A stretch of 17,964 bases of DNA from Candidatus Gastranaerophilales bacterium (GTDB lineage Bacteria > Cyanobacteriota > Vampirovibrionia > Gastranaerophilales > Gastranaerophilaceae), in assembly GCA_947624665.1 (NCBI GenBank), contig CANQLK010000017.1, positions 1 through 17,964 on the forward strand, given 5' to 3'. This document shows positions 7,401-13,580 of the stretch, piece by piece (position 1 is the first letter of the stretch; each line of letters starts with the position of its first letter). Under the pieces are notes generated by a model. It was not told the origin of the DNA. It did not search any database and saw only the letters and a program-made list of their open reading frames with translations. The position numbers were made by a program, and so were the translations under genes.

Positions 7401-7852
7401 TATAGTCTGCTCCCGAATTCTTTCTCATCTTTCTTCTCATCTGATTTAATTTTTTCGTTTATCGAATTTTCTTCTTTCAAAATTTTATTATTCTCAAATT
7501 CTTTTTTTATAAAATCAATATCATTGAACTTATTTTTTTCGTTTTGTTTTGCTCTGTTCATAATATCTTTAATTTGTTCCGGAGACAGTGCCGGATAAGA
7601 GCCGAAGCCTATAAGCGGTTTTCTGTTATTAATTGCATACAATGTTAATGCTATTATGCTCCAAAGCATAATGCCCTGAATTAAATTCATTGTAATTATA
7701 TACCCTGATTGTTGCATTGCAAAATTCCATATACGCATGCAAAGCCATCCCGGAGATATAACAAAGCCTGCAATTAATCCCGTAATTATAAATATAGCTG
7801 CAATTATTCCTCTGATTCCGTTTATTGTTATTACTTTAAAATTTCTGTTCAT
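7400..7852 (-). CDS. Small membrane protein with two transmembrane helices and charged tail
   Basis: A 150-residue protein that I do not assign to a named family. Two hydrophobic segments are visible, at about 12-34 and 50-74, separated by a short loop with PGWLCMRIWNF. They are followed by a cytoplasm-like, highly charged Lys/Glu/Asp tail (about 92-150) that looks helical or disordered. There is no cleavable signal peptide. The gene overlaps the end of ligA by 17 bases and shares one base with the following SIMPL gene, so it is embedded in the operon. The SIMPL coupling suggests the two products work together at the membrane and periplasm; this is inference from position only. Confidence 0.8.
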   Translation of the reverse strand: MNRNFKVITINGIRGIIAAIFIITGLIAGFVISPGWLCMRIWNFAMQQSGYIITMNLIQGIMLWSIIALTLYAINNRKPLIGFGSYPALSPEQIKDIMNRAKQNEKNKFNDIDFIKKEFENNKILKEENSINEKIKSDEKKDEKEFGSRL

Positions 7853-9845
7853 TAATATTCCCTTCGGATAAACGAATAAAATCTTCTTCTGAAAGTATTA
7901 TAACACCTAATTGAGTTGCTTTGTCAAATTTTGATCCCGGGTTTTCTCCCGCCAATACGTATGAGGTTTTTTTGCTTACGGAGGAAGAGGTTTTTCCTCC
8001 CAATTGCTTTATTCTCTCTTCAAATATGTTTCTTGGCTTAGAAAGAGTTCCCGTTATAACAAAGGTTTTTCCTTCAAAAATGTTTGAAATTCTTTCTACT
8101 ACGCTACCTCGTGGCGTAACCCCGTATTCTTCAAGCTTCTTTAATATTCTTTTATTGTTTTCATCGTCAAAAAATTCTGTTATGCTTAATGCCGCTTTCT
8201 CTCCAATTCCGTCAATTTTTATTAAATCTTCAACTTTCGCATTCTTAATATCGTTTAGAGTAGGAAATTCATTTGCTATAAGGTCGGCTGTTTCTTTCCC
8301 TATCAGCTTTATGCTTAATGCCGTTAAAAATTTTGTCATACTCGGATTTTTTGAATTCTGTATGGCATTATATAAATTATCAGCTGATTTTTCTTTGATA
8401 AGGTCAAGCTTCATAAAATCATCAATTGTTAATTTATATAAATCTGCAAAGTCTTCAACCAGATTATTAGTCCATAGTTTATCCACTATTGAACCGCCTA
8501 TGCCGTCAATATCCATCGCTTCTTTTGATGCCCAATATTCTATTTTTCCCTTGATTTGCGCCGGACAGTTTAATGAATTCGGACAATATAAAATAACTTC
8601 TCCTTCCGGTTTAACAAGCTTGGTATGACATATAGGACATTCATCAGGAGCTTTATATTCTCCCAAATCTTCATAATCTCGTTTTCTGATAACCTTTGGA
8701 ATTATTTCCGCCGCTTTCTTTATCAATACTTCATTACCGACATTTATACCCAAACGGTTAATTTCGTCAAAATTATGGAGGCTGGCTCTTTTTACGATGG
8801 TGCCTGCAAGCTGAACGGGTTCTAAAATTGCTACGGGTGTTACTGCTCCTGTCTTACCTACACTTAATTCAATATCTTTCAGCTTCGTCCAAACTTCTTC
8901 CGGCGGAAACTTAAATGCAGTAGCCCATTTCGGCGCTCTTGAAGTATAACCCAGTTCGTTTTGCTTTGCTATATCGTTTATTTTTATAACCATTCCGTCT
9001 GTTGCATAATCAAGATTGAATCTTTCCGTTTCCCATTTTTTGCAAAATTCTATTACTTCCTCAATCCCTTGTGCTTTCTTATGATTTTCGTTTACCGTAA
9101 AACCCAGTTCACTCAACAAATCAAGTGCCTGCTTATGTGTGTCGAATTCTTTCGAATTCGGTGTAATCGCTGTATACGCAAAAAAATGCAAATCTCTTTT
9201 TCCCGTTACCTCCGGATTTAACTGCCTTAATGAACCTGCTGCCGCATTTCTCGGATTCGCAAATTCCTTTATTCCGTTTTCAATATTATCTTCATTCAGC
9301 CTTTCAAACGACGAAACAGGCATGTAAACCTCGCCTCGCACTTCAATATCTATGGGTTTGCTCAATTCTTGAGGTATGCTTTTTATCGTTTTAATATTTT
9401 CTGTTATATTCTCACCGATTATTCCGTTGCCTCTTGTCGCGCCCAGCTTCAATTTGCCTTTTTCGTAAGACAGTGCGCAGGATAATCCGTCAATTTTAAG
9501 CTCTACAACCAGCTCTAAATCATTCTCTTTCGGATATTCTTTCTTTACTCTTTCGTACCATTTTCTTAAATCATCAAAATTATTTGAATTATCAAGACTG
9601 TAAAGTCTGTATTTGTGCGTTATTTCTTTGAAACCTTCAAGAGTTTTATCGCCTAAGTTTTGTGTCGGACTCTCAGGCGTTATAAGTTCGGGATTTTCTT
9701 TCTCCAATCGCTTTAATTCCCGAAATAACTCATCATATTCAAAATCGGTTATTTTTGGTGAATCATATACATAATATGCTTCATTATTCTCTTTTATAAT
9801 TCGTCTTAACTCTTCTATTCTTCTTACTGTTTCACTGCTTTGCAT
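7836..9845 (-). CDS. ligA: NAD-dependent DNA ligase
   Basis: Seals nicks in replication and repair, using NAD+ to form a ligase-AMP intermediate. With the ATG at 9845 it has 669 residues, the usual LigA length, and all domains are in order. These are an N-terminal Ia domain with AYYVYDSPKITDFEYD, and the nucleotidyl-transferase core with active-site lysine K117 in ELKIDG. Then come TRGNG, RGEVYMP, NPRNAAAGSLRQ, DGMVIK, WATAFKFPPE and the OB domain. A four-cysteine zinc finger (C403, C406, C421, C427), helix-hairpin-helix repeats and a C-terminal BRCT domain (about 586-658) complete it. A GTG at 9851 is in frame but lies inside the Shine-Dalgarno GAGGTGG that serves the ATG, so the ATG is chosen. 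It is the first gene of a five-gene operon ending in hisB. Confidence 0.97.
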   Translation of the reverse strand: MQSSETVRRIEELRRIIKENNEAYYVYDSPKITDFEYDELFRELKRLEKENPELITPESPTQNLGDKTLEGFKEITHKYRLYSLDNSNNFDDLRKWYERVKKEYPKENDLELVVELKIDGLSCALSYEKGKLKLGATRGNGIIGENITENIKTIKSIPQELSKPIDIEVRGEVYMPVSSFERLNEDNIENGIKEFANPRNAAAGSLRQLNPEVTGKRDLHFFAYTAITPNSKEFDTHKQALDLLSELGFTVNENHKKAQGIEEVIEFCKKWETERFNLDYATDGMVIKINDIAKQNELGYTSRAPKWATAFKFPPEEVWTKLKDIELSVGKTGAVTPVAILEPVQLAGTIVKRASLHNFDEINRLGINVGNEVLIKKAAEIIPKVIRKRDYEDLGEYKAPDECPICHTKLVKPEGEVILYCPNSLNCPAQIKGKIEYWASKEAMDIDGIGGSIVDKLWTNNLVEDFADLYKLTIDDFMKLDLIKEKSADNLYNAIQNSKNPSMTKFLTALSIKLIGKETADLIANEFPTLNDIKNAKVEDLIKIDGIGEKAALSITEFFDDENNKRILKKLEEYGVTPRGSVVERISNIFEGKTFVITGTLSKPRNIFEERIKQLGGKTSSSVSKKTSYVLAGENPGSKFDKATQLGVIILSEEDFIRLSEGNINEQKF

Positions 9846-9847
9846 CG

Positions 9848-9854
9848 CCACCTC
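9848..9854 (-). promoter_or_regulatory. Shine-Dalgarno that fixes the ligA start
   Basis: GAGGTGG on the - strand lies just before the ATG at 9845. The alternative in-frame GTG (9851-9849) is part of this site, which rules it out as the main start. Confidence 0.75.
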
Positions 9855-9868
9855 AAATATTTAGTTTT

Positions 9869-9899
9869 ATTAATAAATGGTTCACATTTCAAATTTCAA
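9869..9899 (-). promoter_or_regulatory. Candidate ligA operon promoter
   Basis: On the - strand TTGAAA (9899-9894) is followed after 18 bases by TATTAAT (9875-9869), a weak -10, upstream of the ligA Shine-Dalgarno. It would lie back to back with the decarboxylase promoter in the 69-base divergent gap. The match is weak. Confidence 0.3.
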
Positions 9900-9907
9900 T
9901 CTATAAT
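9881..9907 (+). promoter_or_regulatory. Candidate promoter of the decarboxylase gene
   Basis: TTCACA (9881-9886) and a perfect TATAAT (9902-9907), with a short 15-base spacer. The -10 box ends seven bases before the ATG at 9915, so the predicted transcript begins at or one base before the start codon. No Shine-Dalgarno is present in this gap. Confidence 0.5.
9886..9899. repeat. Tandem 7-mer in the ligA/decarboxylase divergent promoter
   Basis: ATTTCAA is repeated twice head to tail without a spacer. It lies between the two divergent promoters and overlaps the candidate -35 of ligA. It could be a regulator site or chance in AT-rich DNA. Confidence 0.3.
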
Positions 9908-9914
9908 ATATTAT

Positions 9915-11291
9915 ATGTCAATTATAAATCATATAGAAAAATATAGAAAACTTAAGCGAACTTTATTTACAACTCCTTCGCATTCTCAAGGTGATTTTGT
10001 TGCGCCTGAAACTCTTAAATTATTGGGTCAAAAATTCTTTACATGCGATTATTCTGAAATTGAAGGCTTTGATAATCTTTCTAGCCCTATCGGTATTATA
10101 AAAGATGCTCAAAGTGCCGCTGCTGAAATATACGGTGCAAAATCAACATTTTTTCTTACAAACGGTTCAACTTCGGGTATAATTGCAGCAATGTACGCTC
10201 TGCTTACCAAAGGTGATAAGGTTGTTATTGCAAGAAATTGTCATAAATCCGTTTATAACGGTCTTGTTCTTACAGGTGCCGTTCCTATTTGGTTAATTCC
10301 CGACTATAATTCGGATTGGGGAATCTTTGAATCCGTTAATACCGATTATCTTGAAGAAATTCTTGAAAAAAATCGTGACGTTAAAGCATTTATTATGACT
10401 AATCCTACTTATGAAGGTGCTATGTCCGACATTTACAGAATATCTTCAGTGTGCAGAAAATATAACGTTAAATTGATTGTTGATGAAGCTCACGGCGCTC
10501 TTTGGAACTTTAATAAATCTTTGGGTACTCCTTCTCTTATTCAGGGCGCGGATATTGTCGTTCAATCACTCCATAAAACCGCAGGAGCTTTAAATCCTTC
10601 CGCTCTGCTTCATATTTCTAAAGAGTCAGATATTAACCCTTCAACAATTCAAAATTCTCTTAATCTCTTTACTACAACTTCGCCGTCTTACCCTATTCTG
10701 TTAAACATTGAAAGTACAATTAATTTTCTTTCCTCCGCAAGAGGTCAGGCTTATCTTCATCAACTCTCCAAAAATATTAACAGGCTTTTAAGAACTCTCA
10801 AAAATATTCCTAATCTTCAGGTGTATTCTTATAATAATGATATAACCAAAATTCTTATAAAAGCTACCAATATTTCTGGATTTGAATTATCGGAAATCTT
10901 ATTTGGCGAATACGGAATTGAAGATGAACTTTCTAATGAAAAATCGGTTCTTCTTTTAACGGGCGTAGGTACTTCAAAAGCCAAATTAAAAAAACTTGAA
11001 AAAGCTTTAGTTAATTTATGTTTAGATAATATTAAAATTGCAAATGATTCGGATAAAAAATCAATCGATTATTATCCGATAGAACCGAGAGTAAGGTATA
11101 TTCCTTCCGTATTATGGGGAAAGCATTCAAAAGAAGTTGATTTAAAATATGCACTTTCAAGAGTTTGTATGGAAGTTATTGCCGATTATCCTCCGGGAGC
11201 GCCCTTATTGTTGCCCGGTGAAGTTATTAAAAAAGAACATATTTTATATCTTTTAAACAGAAAAAAAACATCAATCAGAGTACTATTATAA
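9915..11291 (+). CDS. Orn/Lys/Arg decarboxylase family PLP enzyme
   Basis: A 458-residue fold-type I PLP decarboxylase of the short form seen in cyanobacteria and Firmicutes. It would remove CO2 from a basic amino acid (lysine, arginine or ornithine), giving a diamine or agmatine. Visible motifs: FTTPSHSQGD (18-27), SPIGIIKDAQ (57-66), LTNGSTSG (81-88), the PLP-stacking H110 in RNCHKS, DEAHG (190-194), the Schiff-base lysine K221 in QSLHKTAGAL, and the C-terminal YPPGAPLLLPGE. The substrate cannot be read from the motifs. The ATG at 9915 is chosen because the N-terminus then fits the family. An upstream in-frame TTG at 9840 would run into the divergent ligA start. There is no Shine-Dalgarno. 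A radical SAM gene follows after 14 bases and probably shares the transcript. Confidence 0.9.
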   Translation: MSIINHIEKYRKLKRTLFTTPSHSQGDFVAPETLKLLGQKFFTCDYSEIEGFDNLSSPIGIIKDAQSAAAEIYGAKSTFFLTNGSTSGIIAAMYALLTKGDKVVIARNCHKSVYNGLVLTGAVPIWLIPDYNSDWGIFESVNTDYLEEILEKNRDVKAFIMTNPTYEGAMSDIYRISSVCRKYNVKLIVDEAHGALWNFNKSLGTPSLIQGADIVVQSLHKTAGALNPSALLHISKESDINPSTIQNSLNLFTTTSPSYPILLNIESTINFLSSARGQAYLHQLSKNINRLLRTLKNIPNLQVYSYNNDITKILIKATNISGFELSEILFGEYGIEDELSNEKSVLLLTGVGTSKAKLKKLEKALVNLCLDNIKIANDSDKKSIDYYPIEPRVRYIPSVLWGKHSKEVDLKYALSRVCMEVIADYPPGAPLLLPGEVIKKEHILYLLNRKKTSIRVLL

Positions 11292-11305
11292 AGGTTTTTA
11301 ATATT

Positions 11306-12343
11306 ATGTTTTTGATAAATAGGAATAAAAATAAAAAATATCTTGACTGCGAGTTACTTCGAAATTCCATTCATTTCTTTTATGATTATATAGGGGTTTG
11401 TTGTACTAATGTATACGGGCCTGCTTTTTACAAAAATTACAAGGGCGGTAAAATTAATTGGAACTATATTTATAATACCAGAAAAAAGTATATAAAAAAA
11501 ATTAATTCCGTTTTTACAAAAGAAGGGTATCCTAAATGTTGTAAGGGTTGTTTTGTAATGGATAATTCCATGAAAGACTCACCTATTGACGAAAATTTTG
11601 CTAATGAAATTAGAAAAGTCTATTTTCACCACAATCAATCTTGTAATGCAAAATGTATTTATTGTACGTATCAAACTGTAGAAAAAGGATGCAGATATAA
11701 AGTAGTTCCGATTATAAAATCAATGATTGAAAATAAGATATTATCAAAATATGCCAATATATATATGTCGGGTGGTGAAATTACAATATCGCCGGAATTT
11801 GATGAGCTTTTGTTTTTGCTTTTGGATTATATTGAAAATATTGTTGAAATATTCTCTTCGTGCATAAAATACAGCAAATCTATTGAGCAAGCATTCGTTC
11901 AAAATAAATGCAGAATGTTTGTATCGCTTGACAGCTCTTGCAGAGAAACTTATTTAAAACTTAAGCAGGTTGACTGCTTTGATAAAGTTGTTGATAATTT
12001 AAAAAATTATATTAAAGCTTCCGATAATGCTAAAGAAAATATTATTCTAAAATATATTATTGTAGATGATGTAAATGATAATGAGACCGAATTAGTAAAT
12101 TTTATTCATTTGGTAAAAGATATAGGTGTTAAAAATATTAGAATGGATTTTGATCTTGAAAAATATAAATATGAGAGAGATAAAAAAATCCCGAGAAAAT
12201 ATTATGACTTATATAAAATATTTGACAAAGAAGCTGAAAAAGAAGGACTTACCATACTCCGTTATGAACAGGTTGAAGGTATATTAGATAAATTTGCAAA
12301 AGATTATGGAATAGAATATGTGCACGAAAAAGCACTCGATTAA
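11306..12343 (+). CDS. Radical SAM protein with extra N-terminal cysteines
   Basis: A 345-residue radical SAM enzyme. The [4Fe-4S] motif CNAKCIYC has C113, C117 and C120, followed by the SAM-binding GGE (156-158) and a TIM-barrel-like alternation of strands and helices to about residue 285. Before the core lies a 110-residue region with clustered cysteines (C15, C32/C33 in VCCTNVYG, C78/C79 and C82 in KCCKGC). These could bind an auxiliary iron-sulfur cluster, although SPASM-type clusters normally sit at the C-terminus. From memory, similar N-terminal layouts (a HF-Y..-CC segment and a C-GC segment) occur in uncharacterised radical SAM proteins. The reaction and substrate are unknown. It lies 14 bases after the decarboxylase, with AAGG as a weak ribosome site, and its stop codon lies in the loop of the terminator. 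Confidence 0.85.
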   Translation: MFLINRNKNKKYLDCELLRNSIHFFYDYIGVCCTNVYGPAFYKNYKGGKINWNYIYNTRKKYIKKINSVFTKEGYPKCCKGCFVMDNSMKDSPIDENFANEIRKVYFHHNQSCNAKCIYCTYQTVEKGCRYKVVPIIKSMIENKILSKYANIYMSGGEITISPEFDELLFLLLDYIENIVEIFSSCIKYSKSIEQAFVQNKCRMFVSLDSSCRETYLKLKQVDCFDKVVDNLKNYIKASDNAKENIILKYIIVDDVNDNETELVNFIHLVKDIGVKNIRMDFDLEKYKYERDKKIPRKYYDLYKIFDKEAEKEGLTILRYEQVEGILDKFAKDYGIEYVHEKALD

Positions 12344-12354
12344 GAGTGCTTTTT
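12327..12354. terminator. Bidirectional intrinsic terminator overlapping the end of the radical SAM gene
   Basis: A perfect 11-bp stem (AAAAAGCACTC and GAGTGCTTTTT) with loop GATTAA. The last sense codons of the upstream gene form the left arm and its TAA stop sits in the loop. The A-run and T-run allow termination from both strands, suiting the converging EF-hand gene. Confidence 0.9.
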
Positions 12355-12378
12355 GATTTTATTTTTATTTTGTTTTGC

Positions 12379-13443
12379 TTAAACGATAATTAATTCTTTT
12401 TCTTTAAGTTCTTTCTCCTGAGCTTGTTTTGTACCGGTATAATTTAAATTGAAGATATTAAGTTCTTGTTTGGCTTTTGTTTGTGCATTATCTAAATTTG
12501 CATTGTTAGCCATAAATTCGTCAACTTTGCTGTTGTATTCATCCTGGCTTGCTTTAGCTGTAGTTTCGTTTCCCGTATATTCAAGTCCTGATAAGCCTAA
12601 ATAAGAGTTTGCCTTTTCTTGAGCGTATGAAATATCTTTTTTATCTTTAAGATATTCTTCTACTTTGTTGTTAAACTTTGTTTGATTTTCATTAATTTCA
12701 TTTTCATCAGCTTCATCGGTTTTAGAGCCTGTATATGAGTATGAAGTTTCATTTAAATTTATTTTTGCTCTTCTTTCGGCATCTTTTATTGTCAAATTAG
12801 AGTTACCTCTTAAATATTCTTCAACTTTCTTGTTAAAATCTTCCTGCGAAACTTTTGCTTCTTCTTCGGCAGCTGCTTTAACCGCTTGTGGTGATGTTCC
12901 GCTTGCTATTGCACTTTTAAGATGTTCGGGTTGAACTTGACTTAATTCTAAATTCAAATCACCAAGAAGTTGATTCATAAACAGTTCTTCACTTTCAATT
13001 GAACCGTTTCCGTTAGCATCTACTATCAGGATCTCGCCGCCCATACCGTCTGATATTGTGAAACCTGATATGTAGCTATTTTCTTTAATATCGTTTGAAA
13101 AGTTTCCGCCTTTGTAATCAGCTATGTAATTTGTTTTTATTGCTGTTGGTGTTACCGTAAAACCTGCTTGTTTACAAGCATTCGAAAATTCCGAGTGTGT
13201 TAATACATTTCTTCCGGAGAAAAATCCTGCCAATTTGTTCTGTATTGCATAATCTCGTTCATTATCGAAACTGTCCATTATTTGATGTTTTACTTCAGGA
13301 CTTAATGCATTTCCGTAATCTTCAAAATCGGCTTCTTGTCCTTTTCTGATATTAGTTGTTTTGACTCCGGATTGATTTAATTTTGCAATAATATCTTCGT
13401 AAGATTGTCCGTCTGTTCGGCTTGATGGTAAAACGCTTGCCAT
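12379..13443 (-). CDS. EF-hand-containing protein with three C-terminal repeats
   Basis: A 354-residue protein of no family I can name. Residues 142-153 form a canonical EF-hand calcium loop (D142, N144, N146, G147, S148, I149, E153), so calcium binding is likely. Only one loop is clear. The N-terminal 130 residues are mixed and contain a possible degenerate EF-hand-like helix pair around 75-95. The C-terminal third holds three diverged repeats of about 40 residues (199-239, 253-291, 299-337). Each starts with an N-K-VEEYL-like helix, continues with an A-x-K helix, and ends in a Y-T-G triplet. There is no signal peptide or membrane segment. AGGAG lies six bases before the ATG. It is a single gene between a bidirectional terminator and an AT-rich divergent promoter region. 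Surface, scaffold or calcium-linked roles are all possible. Confidence 0.82.
   Translation of the reverse strand: MASVLPSSRTDGQSYEDIIAKLNQSGVKTTNIRKGQEADFEDYGNALSPEVKHQIMDSFDNERDYAIQNKLAGFFSGRNVLTHSEFSNACKQAGFTVTPTAIKTNYIADYKGGNFSNDIKENSYISGFTISDGMGGEILIVDANGNGSIESEELFMNQLLGDLNLELSQVQPEHLKSAIASGTSPQAVKAAAEEEAKVSQEDFNKKVEEYLRGNSNLTIKDAERRAKINLNETSYSYTGSKTDEADENEINENQTKFNNKVEEYLKDKKDISYAQEKANSYLGLSGLEYTGNETTAKASQDEYNSKVDEFMANNANLDNAQTKAKQELNIFNLNYTGTKQAQEKELKEKELIIV
12433..12849 (-). repeat. Three in-frame protein repeats (about 40 residues each)
   Basis: They encode residues 199-239, 253-291 and 299-337 of the EF-hand protein. Shared positions are F/Y-N-x-K-V-(E/D)-E-(Y/F) at the start and Y-T-G at the end. 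Repeat spacing is 54 and 46 residues. The DNA has diverged, so this is an old duplication. Confidence 0.8.
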
Positions 13444-13446
13444 AAT

Positions 13447-13454
13447 CCTCTCCT
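13447..13454 (-). promoter_or_regulatory. Strong Shine-Dalgarno of the EF-hand gene
   Basis: AGGAGAGG on the - strand directly precedes the ATG at 13443. It contrasts with the opposite, divergent gene at 13581, which has none. Confidence 0.7.
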
Positions 13455-13499
13455 ATATATTTCCCCCGTAAATCTATAAAGTTTTTTTTTCTCATAAAA

Positions 13500-13528
13500 T
13501 TGACTAATCATTTATAAAATTGTAATAT
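13500..13528 (+). promoter_or_regulatory. Candidate upstream promoter of the B12-type radical SAM gene
   Basis: TTGACT, 17 bases, TAATAT: good -35 and spacing with a moderate -10. It would give a leader of about 45 bases that lacks a Shine-Dalgarno. It is an alternative to, or acts in addition to, the closer promoter. Confidence 0.4.
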
Positions 13529-13563
13529 TTTTTAATAATTTATAATTTTGTTTAAATATTGAA

Positions 13564-13574
13564 TATGTTATAAT
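13564..13574 (+). promoter_or_regulatory. Extended -10 promoter, predicted leaderless start
   Basis: TATGTTATAAT has a perfect TATAAT hexamer with the TGn extension. It ends six bases before the ATG at 13581, so the expected +1 is the A of the start codon. There is no Shine-Dalgarno upstream. Confidence 0.6.
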
Positions 13575-13580
13575 AACTCT

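Noticed and set aside
7921..8628. Long open frame (235 codons) on the + strand opposite ligA
   Set aside because: Antisense shadow of a well-supported ligase gene. The translation is a low-complexity Ser/Phe-rich product with no motif and no Shine-Dalgarno.
9840..9914. 25-residue N-terminal extension of the decarboxylase from a TTG
   Set aside because: It would start inside the ligA start region, covers the predicted promoter, and the extra residues do not fit the family. The ATG at 9915 is preferred.
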